Position numbers and translations under genes: made by a program
From: Geoanaerobacter sp964528055
Lineage (GTDB): Bacteria > Desulfobacterota > Desulfuromonadia > Geobacterales > DSM-12255
Direction of reading: 5' to 3'
DNA length: 64,000 bases
Assembly (NCBI GenBank): GCA_964528055.1
Contig: CAZGQM010000003.1
Location: 186,001-250,000 of the forward strand
Shown: in pieces, positions 9,284-17,243 of the stretch
Layout: each line of letters opens with the position of its first letter
Position numbering within the stretch: the stretch's first letter is position 1
Notes under the pieces: model-generated
Told to the model about the DNA's origin: nothing
The model's database searches: none
What the model saw: only the letters and a program-made list of their open reading frames with translations

Positions 9284-10642
9284 TTAACGACTGCCGCGGC
9301 GGAACAGTACCACTTTTATTGTTTCCAGTATAATCAATATGTCAAATGGTAGAGAAATATTTTTTATGTAATAAAGATCAAAGCGAAGCTTCTCGATAGC
9401 ATCTTCCACAGACGCACCATAGGGATAACGCACCTGTGCCCAACCGGTAACACCCGGTTTCACATAATGGCGCTCTGAATAGTACGGTATTACCTCCTTT
9501 AGTTTCTGGACGAACTCGGGACGCTCCGGACGCGGCCCTACAAGGCTCATGTCACCTCGTATTACGTTAAACAATTGCGGTATTTCGTCGATTCTGCTCT
9601 TTCTCAGGAACTCACCCACCCTGGTGATACGTGGGTCGTTCTTTTCCGCCCAGACTGCGCCGGTTCCGCTCTCCGCATCTTGGCGCATGCTCCTGAACTT
9701 GAACAGCATGAACGACTTTTCCCCCTCCCCTATGCGAATCTGTCGAAAAAAGATCGGTCCTCGGGAATCAATCCGTATGACAAGAATAATCAGAGGGAAG
9801 AAGGGAAGTACCATTAATAGACCGGTCGCTGCACAGAGAAGATCAGTGATACGCTTTAGAAGACGCAGGAGCATCGTCACCTTGAATCCGTGAGAAAAAA
9901 TAAACCAGCTTGGGGTGATGTTCTCAAGAAGAAGCTTGCCGGTCAGATGCTCATAAAATGAAGGCGCATCAATCACTTCTATGCCACTGAGTTTACAACT
10001 GAGTGCATCCTGCAGGGGGAAGACACCACGACGTTCCGAAAGGGATACGACAATCTTGTGAGCACCGACACGCTTTACCGCCTCAAGCAGACCTTCGTCT
10101 GAACTGATGATTGAATGATAAGGAACCATTACCGGTTCTGCTGAGCAATTCACATAACCTGCCAGAGCATAGGTGTGGTTCTGGGAGGATATGAGGTTGC
10201 CTATCTGCCGCGCTAGAGGACCGGTTCCCAGCACAAGAACTTTATGAACAAATCCTGGGAGATTAGAACCGACCCGGAAAACATAGTGCCAGGTGAACTG
10301 GAATACCCCGAAGACAATCAGGGCAATAGCAAGCAAGCCTCGTCCGTAAAGTGCAAATTCAGAAAGGTAGAATATTGCCGTTAACACAAAGAATGAGAGT
10401 ACAATGGAGAGAAACACCCTGATCGCATACTCCTTGTCCTCAATCCCGATAAATGAGTAGAGCTCAAGAAGGAACGATGAAAAGAGGAGTACACCTACGA
10501 ACAAGGTTGTTCTCACAATGTCGGCTTTTCCCATATGCTCAAATGCGGGAACATTGCCGTATCGTATGAGATACGCGGCAGTGAGCGCCAACAAGGCAAA
10601 CAGTGCATCACCTACGAAGACAAATAGAAAGCGCTTCGTCAC
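9284..10642 (-). CDS. Undecaprenyl-phosphate sugar phosphotransferase (exosortase-locus type)
   Basis: 452 residues. Four to five N-terminal membrane segments are followed by a CoA-binding-like middle domain (VLVLGTGPLARQIG) and a C-terminal bacterial sugar-transferase domain. That domain carries KRITDLL, DSRGPIFFRQ, FKFRSMRQDAE, SRIDEIPQLFNVIRGDMSLVGPRPERPEF and the ending KPGVTGWAQV. It starts polymer synthesis by moving a sugar-1-phosphate onto undecaprenyl phosphate. This corresponds to TIGR03013 (EpsB type). The start overlaps the TPR-lipoprotein stop (ATGA). Confidence 0.93.
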   Translation of the reverse strand: MTKRFLFVFVGDALFALLALTAAYLIRYGNVPAFEHMGKADIVRTTLFVGVLLFSSFLLELYSFIGIEDKEYAIRVFLSIVLSFFVLTAIFYLSEFALYGRGLLAIALIVFGVFQFTWHYVFRVGSNLPGFVHKVLVLGTGPLARQIGNLISSQNHTYALAGYVNCSAEPVMVPYHSIISSDEGLLEAVKRVGAHKIVVSLSERRGVFPLQDALSCKLSGIEVIDAPSFYEHLTGKLLLENITPSWFIFSHGFKVTMLLRLLKRITDLLCAATGLLMVLPFFPLIILVIRIDSRGPIFFRQIRIGEGEKSFMLFKFRSMRQDAESGTGAVWAEKNDPRITRVGEFLRKSRIDEIPQLFNVIRGDMSLVGPRPERPEFVQKLKEVIPYYSERHYVKPGVTGWAQVRYPYGASVEDAIEKLRFDLYYIKNISLPFDILIILETIKVVLFRRGSR

Positions 10643-13305
10643 TTAATTTTTTTCCCTCCACCAGCCCCGCTCAACTCACCTTGTAACTGGCGCGCTTGAG
10701 CAGCTTCCGGGAAATCACCCGCCTGCAAAGCCTTTTTAACTGATTCTGAGGCCTTTGCCCTGTCACCCTGATCTTTGAGTGCGAGGGCATAATGATACAG
10801 CACTGTCGGGTTGTTAGGGAGAGCAGTAGAAGCTTTATCCAGAACCTTGACTGCATCGGCTCCCTTTCCGTTGCGGATTAGCGCATATCCCACAGTATCC
10901 ATCACTCCAGGGTTCCCCGGCTCTAGCTTGTATGCAGAAATCGCCAGCCTAAGAGCCTCCTCCTTGCTGCCATATCCTTCGAGTGACAAATAGGCAAGGT
11001 TATTCATGGCTGGTACAAAATTTTCAGCCTTTGCCAAGGCTTCTCTATACTTCCTTACCGCCTCTTTTTTCTTACCGGTTTGCTCATAAACGGTTCCCAG
11101 AGCGTAATGTGCAGGTGCAAAATCAGATTTGAAATTGATAATCTCATTGTATATCCCTGTCGCTGAAGCATAATCCTTCCTGTTCGCAAAAACATTTCCC
11201 AACTGCAGCTTTGCCTGGAGATTGGCAGGTTCTACCTTTAATCCTTTCTTTAATTCTTCGATCGCACGATTTGGGTCTTTCTGGTTCTCGTAGATCGTGG
11301 CAAGAATCATGTAGCCGAGTGCTTCTTTCGGCTTCAGAGAAACAACTCGCTGGGCCTGCTCAAGTGCCTTCGTTACATCTTTCATCGCCATGTAGGTGTT
11401 AATCTTGAGTCCAATGCCGACACTCTTGTTCATCTGCTCGATATCGTCAAAAACCTTGATAGCCTCCTTGAACTTCTTGTCCGCTACAAGCAGCTTTCCT
11501 TTCGCCTCAAGTGCGGCACTGTTTTTAGGATTTGCTTTAACTGCCTCATCAAGGACACTTATTGCCTTTGCGTTATCCTTTTTCCGAACATAATAACCGG
11601 CAAGGGCAAGGAAAGATGCATCGTTATTCGTCTCTTTAGCTTTCATATATGCATTAAGGGCCTCTGAGTCACGTCCTTTCAGCTCGTGCATCGCGGCAAG
11701 GCTTAAATAAGCCCGGATGTTTTTCGGATCTTTTGCCAGAATTGCATTGTACTCCGCTGCCGCTTTGTCGTGCTCACCTTTTGCAGCATAATAGGTTGCT
11801 ATATTGAAATACGCCGGGAAAAATGCCGGATCAGCAGCTTTTGACTTCTGAAGATACTTGAGCGCTTCATCGGTCTTGCGCTGAGATAATGCGGTTAGTG
11901 CTAGAGCGTTATACAGCGGCGCGTCAGTAGGCTTGCCGGTGAGGCCCTTGTTCATCAGAGCTAGTGCCTTTGCCTGATTACCCTGACGCATGTAATAGGA
12001 GTAAAGGATCATCCTGGAGTTAAGGACTTCAGGGTTTACGTTTATTGCTGATTGAAGTTCAGCCTCCCCTCCACGTTCATTTCCTCTGCCAAGATTGATT
12101 ATCCCCTTTTTTATATGGGCGTCGACAAGGCTAGGATCCAGTTCGGTAGCCCGATTAAGCTCCCGCATCCCCTCATCGAACTGCCCCTTTGCAATATAGG
12201 CGCTCCCAAGGACATTATGCGCGAGCGCATTTTTAGGTTCAGCCTTGATCACCTTAACCATCTCCTCGATTGCATCATCCAGACGCTTCTGCTGGAGGAG
12301 GATCATTCCAATCATCAGCCGCGATCTACTGTGGGTCGGCATTCTGTCAAGAATCGTCCTAAACTGGCTAATGGCACTCTCCAGCTGACCTGAGGAATAT
12401 TGCGCAAGCCCCAGATAATAATATCCCTCTATTGTTGGCTGCAGCTTGATCGAATTCTGCAAGGAGGTCATTGCCTCGTTTAAATTCTTTTTCTTGAAGC
12501 TGATAATTCCTGCAAGCCGCGCCGACTCGCCTCGTTTGGGAAACTTCTGGGTAAGTTCAGCAGCAACCTGTTCAGCTTTAGGAATTTCACCTTGCTCAAT
12601 ATGGATTAAACCAATCCTGTAAAGCGGCTGAGGATCATCTTTACTGGTATCGGCGATTTTCCGGTAGATCTCCAGTGCCTTTGCTTTATTTCCCTTGGAC
12701 ATCTCCATTTGTGCCAGAAGGTTATTTGCTTTCACGTTGTTCGGATCTGTTGCCAAGATTTCATCAATCTGACGTCTGGCGTCGGCATCGCGAGCGACTA
12801 TCGCATACACTACCGCCAGTTCGATCTTAGCAGAGATACGTTTGGGGTCTGCCTGTAAAGCCTGGAGCAGATACCGTTCCGCCTCAGCAGAATCTCTCTT
12901 AAAAGCAAATGCCGAACCTTTATATTCAAGCGCCTCTGGATCCCCTGGCTTCATCGCCAGATATTCATCGAGGAGTTTCAAAGCCTCGTCAGGCTTACGC
13001 GAGATGGTGTAAACCTTAGCCAATTTTAGTTTTAGTTCAGCGTTGCCAGGATTTTGCTTTATCACCTTCTGGAATTCCCGCTCTGCCTGCTCGAGTCTTC
13101 CGGAATCAAGATAGGCAACAGCAAGTTGCTGTCGAGCCTCAAAATAATTCTGATCCTTCTCTAGCGCCTTTTTCAAGAAGACAATTGCCCCATTGGGGTT
13201 ACCTTTTTTTATTTCATCGACACCTTTGGAATAAAGCTCATCCTTTGATTTGCTGCAGCCGGCGATTACTAGAACGAGAAACAACCAGATCAGATAATTT
13301 TTCAC
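10639..13305 (-). CDS. prsT: PEP-CTERM-system TPR-repeat lipoprotein (PrsT-like)
   Basis: 888 residues. The start is set by AGGAGGGG five bases before a GTG at 13305; an in-frame ATG at 13335 lies upstream of that ribosome binding site and is rejected. The signal peptide ends in the lipobox VIAGC. The rest is about 22 tetratricopeptide repeats of 34 residues (for example NAELKLKLAKVYTISRKPDE), matching the giant TPR lipoprotein TIGR02917 of exosortase loci. It is probably a periplasmic scaffold for polymer assembly. It is the first gene of the long minus-strand operon that runs to the left edge. Confidence 0.92.
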   Translation of the reverse strand: MKNYLIWLFLVLVIAGCSKSKDELYSKGVDEIKKGNPNGAIVFLKKALEKDQNYFEARQQLAVAYLDSGRLEQAEREFQKVIKQNPGNAELKLKLAKVYTISRKPDEALKLLDEYLAMKPGDPEALEYKGSAFAFKRDSAEAERYLLQALQADPKRISAKIELAVVYAIVARDADARRQIDEILATDPNNVKANNLLAQMEMSKGNKAKALEIYRKIADTSKDDPQPLYRIGLIHIEQGEIPKAEQVAAELTQKFPKRGESARLAGIISFKKKNLNEAMTSLQNSIKLQPTIEGYYYLGLAQYSSGQLESAISQFRTILDRMPTHSRSRLMIGMILLQQKRLDDAIEEMVKVIKAEPKNALAHNVLGSAYIAKGQFDEGMRELNRATELDPSLVDAHIKKGIINLGRGNERGGEAELQSAINVNPEVLNSRMILYSYYMRQGNQAKALALMNKGLTGKPTDAPLYNALALTALSQRKTDEALKYLQKSKAADPAFFPAYFNIATYYAAKGEHDKAAAEYNAILAKDPKNIRAYLSLAAMHELKGRDSEALNAYMKAKETNNDASFLALAGYYVRKKDNAKAISVLDEAVKANPKNSAALEAKGKLLVADKKFKEAIKVFDDIEQMNKSVGIGLKINTYMAMKDVTKALEQAQRVVSLKPKEALGYMILATIYENQKDPNRAIEELKKGLKVEPANLQAKLQLGNVFANRKDYASATGIYNEIINFKSDFAPAHYALGTVYEQTGKKKEAVRKYREALAKAENFVPAMNNLAYLSLEGYGSKEEALRLAISAYKLEPGNPGVMDTVGYALIRNGKGADAVKVLDKASTALPNNPTVLYHYALALKDQGDRAKASESVKKALQAGDFPEAAQARQLQGELSGAGGGKKIK

Positions 13306-13470
13306 AGATACCCCTCCTGACTTATAAAATGACACTATTGTATATGATGTCCAAACTGTGAGATGGCGTTTTTACCAGAAAATCGCTTGTTCAGCAAGCC
13401 TCATCTATCTATAGTGGTACACAAAAACTGGTTGCGTTTTTGAAGGATATCACATAAAAAATGATCTTAC
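13306..13470. promoter_or_regulatory. Divergent intergenic region between prsT-like and CAAX-protease genes
   Basis: This AT-rich gap of 165 bases must hold the promoters of the leftward exopolysaccharide operon and of the rightward protease gene. I looked for a GG-N10-GC sigma-54 element on both strands and found none, and no convincing sigma-70 pair stands out. Only the arrangement supports the call. Confidence 0.4.
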
Positions 13471-14184
13471 ATGTCCAGAGATAATTTTCTTTCCATAGCA
13501 AGCCAGGGTGGTTTCCCGAGAATCGCGCCATTTGCACTTTACATGGCCTTCATTGGCATTGACGAACTTGTCCGTTTTTTATCTTCCAGCGGATATGTTC
13601 ACATTTCCGATACAGCATTACTGTTCCTCTACCCGGTCAAGGCAATCTCGGTTGGAGTTTTACTCATAATCCTGAGAAAAAGCTATTCAGAACTTCATTG
13701 GGGGGACCTGAAACGTCCAGCAGCAACCTTTGCTGGGCTGCTGATAGGTGTTACTGTATTTCTTCTATGGATACAGATGACCTGGGCATGGGCAGTCTTT
13801 GGAAAGCTGAATGGATTCGACCCAACGTCAGTGTCGGAAAACCTTACACGTTCGCTTCTCATTATTTTTCGAATTATTGGAGCGGCAGTTGTAGTGCCGA
13901 TCATGGAAGAGCTATTCTGGCGATCCTGGTTGCTTCGATACATTGTTTCTCAAGATTTTCAGTCAGTTGCAATTGGTAGATTCACCCTCTCATCCTTCCT
14001 CATCGGCACCGCAATGTTCGGGCTGGAACATAATCTTTGGCTTGCCGGAATCATGGCCGGCGCCTTCTACTCCATTCTTCTCTACCGCACAAAAAGTATT
14101 GTACAGTGCATAGTTGCGCATGCAATCACCAATCTGCTGCTCGGTATATACGTCCTTAATACCGGCAAATGGTATTTCTGGTAA
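13471..14184 (+). CDS. CPBP/CAAX-type intramembrane metalloprotease of the PEP-CTERM system
   Basis: 237 residues with about six to seven membrane segments. The glutamyl-protease motifs are present: EELFWRSWLL (EExxxR, about residue 151), FGLEHN (FxxxH) and HAITNLLLG (HxxxN). This fits the exosortase-associated CAAX protease class TIGR03008. It may process the sorted proteins or release them from the membrane, which is inference. It lies beside the PEP-CTERM gene, read in the same direction but separated by an independent promoter. Confidence 0.88.
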   Translation: MSRDNFLSIASQGGFPRIAPFALYMAFIGIDELVRFLSSSGYVHISDTALLFLYPVKAISVGVLLIILRKSYSELHWGDLKRPAATFAGLLIGVTVFLLWIQMTWAWAVFGKLNGFDPTSVSENLTRSLLIIFRIIGAAVVVPIMEELFWRSWLLRYIVSQDFQSVAIGRFTLSSFLIGTAMFGLEHNLWLAGIMAGAFYSILLYRTKSIVQCIVAHAITNLLLGIYVLNTGKWYFW

Positions 14185-14283
14185 GCCGGATCCTCCTCTG
14201 TTTTTGTCGATATATTTTACATTTTCATTCGTTGCGCACACCTGGCGAGTACATACCCTCATATTTTCAGCACGTTAAATGGA

Positions 14284-14299
14284 TGGCACCCATATTGCT
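14284..14299 (+). promoter_or_regulatory. Sigma-54 (-24/-12) promoter of the PEP-CTERM gene
   Basis: TGGCAC-CCATA-TTGCT has the exact GG-N10-GC spacing of RpoN promoters and only consensus bases in both blocks. Transcription would start near 14310, leaving a leader of about 55 bases before the ATG at 14365. RpoN control of PEP-CTERM genes through the PrsK/PrsR two-component pair is known in other bacteria. Those regulators are not in this window. Confidence 0.85.
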
Positions 14300-14364
14300 A
14301 AGTCACAAACATAATTCAATTAAGCGAATCACAAATCGCTAACACATCAATGGGGGTATAATTT

Positions 14365-15084
14365 ATGAAAAGGATTATCAGTATATTGGGAGCGGTGTTA
14401 TTGCTTTCGGCGAGCACAAGTATGGCAACTACCTATTCAATCAACTATCTACACAAAACTCCGGTTCTGCCTGGTGGAACTTCAACCGATGGTGGATACA
14501 CATCACCTTATGCTGGTGCTACAATTGAGACGTTTGATCCCAATGCATCATTCACACAAGCTTGGTCATGGAACGGTAGCTATACCTTGGTATCCGACGG
14601 TGGAAACCTGCCCAACAGATTTTCTGCACCTTCTTATGTAGATCCGTTTACCGGAAAAACAAAAGAGTCAACAGATTATATTTCTGTACCGGATGGTATT
14701 GGTAATAACCCTTCATCTATCGGTTCAGTGACTGTCACGAATCTTGGTGGAGAGTATAATTACTTAGGTCTCTGGTGGGGATCAATCGATACCTATAATA
14801 AAATTGAATTTTTGGATAACGGCGCAGTTATTGCGACTGTAACCGGAACTGATGTTACAAATCCAAACCCTGCTAATGGTGGGCAGATTGATATCAGAAC
14901 CAACAAATATGTAAATATCTTTTTACAGGATGAGTTCGATTCCTTCAGATTCACAAGCACTAATTTCGCCTTTGAAGTAGATAACATAGCTATCAATAAC
15001 GTCCCTGAGCCGGGCACCATCGTTCTCCTTGGCGCAGGTCTCCTCGGTCTTGGCCTCTACGGTCGCCGCAGGGTTCAGAAGTAA
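14365..15084 (+). CDS. PEP-CTERM sorting-domain protein
   Basis: 239 residues. A signal peptide (LGAVLLLSASTSMA) precedes an extracellular beta-rich, Thr/Asn/Gly-rich domain. The last 25 residues are a textbook sorting tail: VPEP, a hydrophobic helix (TIVLLGAGLLGLGLYG) and a basic end (RRRVQK). Exosortase A is expected to cut at the PEP motif and pass the protein to the surface or the polysaccharide. The core has no family I can name. It has its own sigma-54 promoter and a strong terminator. It is the only PEP-CTERM substrate seen in the window. Confidence 0.92.
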   Translation: MKRIISILGAVLLLSASTSMATTYSINYLHKTPVLPGGTSTDGGYTSPYAGATIETFDPNASFTQAWSWNGSYTLVSDGGNLPNRFSAPSYVDPFTGKTKESTDYISVPDGIGNNPSSIGSVTVTNLGGEYNYLGLWWGSIDTYNKIEFLDNGAVIATVTGTDVTNPNPANGGQIDIRTNKYVNIFLQDEFDSFRFTSTNFAFEVDNIAINNVPEPGTIVLLGAGLLGLGLYGRRRVQK

Positions 15085-15107
15085 GATGTAAACATATTCG
15101 ACATTAG

Positions 15108-15140
15108 AAAAAAGGCCGCCCAAACGGGTGGCCTTTTTTT
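15108..15140 (+). terminator. Intrinsic terminator after the PEP-CTERM gene
   Basis: A hairpin GGCCGCCC-AAAC-GGGTGGCC (one G-T pair) is followed by seven T. A run of A precedes the stem, so it could work on both strands. Confidence 0.92.
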
Positions 15141-15377
15141 GTTTGTGAATCAATTATTTTTCCCACACTCTGCTCTCAACAACCTAAAGATGCCTCTGCC
15201 CCCCGATTCGTCCTTCACCTCCAGACCCATAAGAGCAAGTTTGGTAGATATTTTCAGGTTATCGGGGAAGATAGCTTCGGATTACAGCGAAGTTTTCTAG
15301 TTTACGAATCAGGGTGCATGAAATATGAGGGCCACCCGTCGGCAGCCCCCCAACTCATGAAGATGGCAGAGAAGAGA
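15141..15377. other. Intergenic stretch with no recognised element
   Basis: About 237 bases between the terminator and the convergent thioesterase gene. Only short unsupported frames occur on either strand, with no hairpin, promoter or repeat that I trust. Confidence 0.5.
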
Positions 15378-16424
15378 TCAAATTATGGTGTGATGCGCAA
15401 CTATTGCCTGATAGCTACGGTGGGCAGCCAGATAGCGAGAGTCTTCGGCATAGGTAGTAGGGTATACGGGTGGAACCGGCCTATGGTTCAGCTCTCGGTC
15501 AACATTTACAAAAGTAAAGAGGCAGGAGTTTGATAGGGCCTTGCTGGTCCGGTCGCGGCTGATCCGTTCAATGCTCGCCTCAACGCAAACGAAACTGCCG
15601 TTTGTGTAGAGTACCCGGCTCGTGTGATGCAGCTTGTCCCCCAGCCGCACCGGATGGAAAAAATTGATCCTGTTAACAGCCGCGATAATGGAGCGGTCAG
15701 GAGCAATCAGCTCCGAACAGATGGCGGCAAGTTCGTAGGCCTTGCGAATAAGATAGCCTCCGAAAATCTTCTGGGGTACATTCTCCTGCTCCGGGTACAT
15801 CCTTTCCCAGGCATCAGCCGTTAGCCCTCCGGCCAGCAATCCGGAAAAACCAGGATTCTCCTGAGCCTTGTGCAGCGAAGCAAGCATTGCATACTCCTCA
15901 CGGGAAGGCGGTTCGTGAAGCGCTGCCTGTTGTTGCTTGTACTCCTCCCTACGTGACAGAGCCTTATTGAAGCGATCCGTCTCTGAATCTTCAGTGTATT
16001 CAAGCGGAGGGAGTGAAATGCTCACCGCATCATCACCCATTCCTGAACGGGCTACCATGGTGAAATAGCAGGATGCAATATGGTTTGTAGCCCCCCCGGG
16101 CTGCTCCACACGAATGCCGACTTCCAGAGATGACCTCCCCACATGGTTAATCCTTGCATGGAAAACAATATCTCTTGTAACGTCAGCTGCATGGCGGACA
16201 AAGATGTTGTCGATAGCCGCAGTCACCACCCGCGCGGTTGGGTAAAAACGGGTGACATACCTAAGTGCCGTTTCCTCTGCCACTTTGTCGAGGATCTCCA
16301 GGAGGAGGCCGAAGCGGAGGTTCCCCTGGAGAGGCTCGTCCAGCACCATGAAGCGTCGACGCAGCTCCTGGTCGCTTGAAAGCGGCAGGGTCTGATACAA
16401 GGATGTTTCTTTGGGGGTCGTCAT
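15378..16424 (-). CDS. Double-hotdog acyl-CoA thioesterase (ACOT9/BFIT-like)
   Basis: 348 residues with two hotdog units. The first (about 60-140) contains VTAAIDNIFVRHAADVTRDI. The second (about 215-315) contains GGYLIRKAYELA and NRINFFHPVRLGDKLHHTSRVLY. The end has PVPPVYPTTYAEDSRYL, typical of the ACOT9-like branch. It hydrolyses acyl-CoA to free acid and CoA in the cytosol. GGAG sits eight to nine bases before the ATG. It is a single gene. Chain-length preference cannot be read from the sequence. Confidence 0.85.
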   Translation of the reverse strand: MTTPKETSLYQTLPLSSDQELRRRFMVLDEPLQGNLRFGLLLEILDKVAEETALRYVTRFYPTARVVTAAIDNIFVRHAADVTRDIVFHARINHVGRSSLEVGIRVEQPGGATNHIASCYFTMVARSGMGDDAVSISLPPLEYTEDSETDRFNKALSRREEYKQQQAALHEPPSREEYAMLASLHKAQENPGFSGLLAGGLTADAWERMYPEQENVPQKIFGGYLIRKAYELAAICSELIAPDRSIIAAVNRINFFHPVRLGDKLHHTSRVLYTNGSFVCVEASIERISRDRTSKALSNSCLFTFVNVDRELNHRPVPPVYPTTYAEDSRYLAAHRSYQAIVAHHTII

Positions 16425-16627
16425 ACAGCAGACTCCATATCTTAATGAGAGGTGACGTCAACATCATTGTACCTCAATCAAACCATACGTAAAGAGGTGA
16501 CACCACATAACTGGTAAATACTGACCGTCGACCTCGCAAAAGTGCATGGGTATTGGCAAGGAGATCTTCAGCAGTCGTATTATGGGTGACCAATCTCACT
16601 TTTGATACAGAATACAGATAGCTACGA

Positions 16628-17170
16628 TCAATCTATTTTGAATTCCCAGGCACACCAGAAATCGTCCGGGTGAGCATCAGGTGGACATGCAATGCAGTTG
16701 GTCACTATTCGAGGGTCTATGGTCTTTGCGAACTCTGCATACTCCACAACCCCGACTGACTTGCAGGGGAAATCGGGTAAACCCTTACGCCTGCGTGCCG
16801 ACTGAACACGACAGTCAAGCATCCGGAAAATCACCCGAGTCGCGCTCTGTTCCATGACATCCTGGAGATTGAGTCGGGCATAGAGCCGATGCTTTAAAGA
16901 TTCCACCAGTGCCGGAATACCCCCTCCAGGCTGTATTCCTAGTCGTTCCATGATACGTTTTGCCTCGATGACTGTAAAACTTCTCCACGCCTCGGTATCG
17001 ACTTCAATCGCCACGTCCATCCCGTAGCGCTTCTCAACTGCCTGAAACCAGAGACCGTCATGGGCCAGCCAGTTTTTTGCGTCATCAACTATGATATTTA
17101 TAAGATCTTCTCTGCTCAATTCATGTAGGAGTCTGATACCCTCATCGCCTTCCGGAATACCGTTTGCCAT
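16628..17170 (-). CDS. Conserved hypothetical protein (DUF6125-like)
   Basis: 180 residues, soluble, starting after a good GGAGG. It has three to four conserved-looking cysteines near the C-terminus (LDCRV, FPCKS, TNCIACPPDAH, FWCAWEF) and an N-terminal helical half with LHELSREDLINIIVDDAKNWL. It resembles a family of small cysteine-containing proteins common in Geobacter, which I recall as DUF6125, with no known function. The cysteines could bind a metal or cluster (inference). It lies downstream of the acetate symporter, beyond a hairpin. Confidence 0.6.
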   Translation of the reverse strand: MANGIPEGDEGIRLLHELSREDLINIIVDDAKNWLAHDGLWFQAVEKRYGMDVAIEVDTEAWRSFTVIEAKRIMERLGIQPGGGIPALVESLKHRLYARLNLQDVMEQSATRVIFRMLDCRVQSARRRKGLPDFPCKSVGVVEYAEFAKTIDPRIVTNCIACPPDAHPDDFWCAWEFKID

Positions 17171-17211
17171 TAGATCCGCCTCCGTGGATAAATGATTTGA
17201 TTGCGTTGAAA

Positions 17212-17235
17212 TTGGGCACCCGTAAAGGTGCCCAA
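17212..17235 (-). terminator. Hairpin after actP (terminator-like)
   Basis: A perfect 9-bp stem TTGGGCACC/GGTGCCCAA with a 6-base loop sits just past the actP stop on the minus strand. It is followed only by a weak T tract, so it may be a partial terminator or an RNA-stabilising end. Confidence 0.6.
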
Positions 17236-17243
17236 TATCCTGT

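Noticed and set aside
13420..13440. TGGTAC...TTGCG upstream of the CAAX protease as a sigma-54 site
   Set aside because: The GG-to-GC distance is 16 bases, not 10, so it cannot work as a -24/-12 element.
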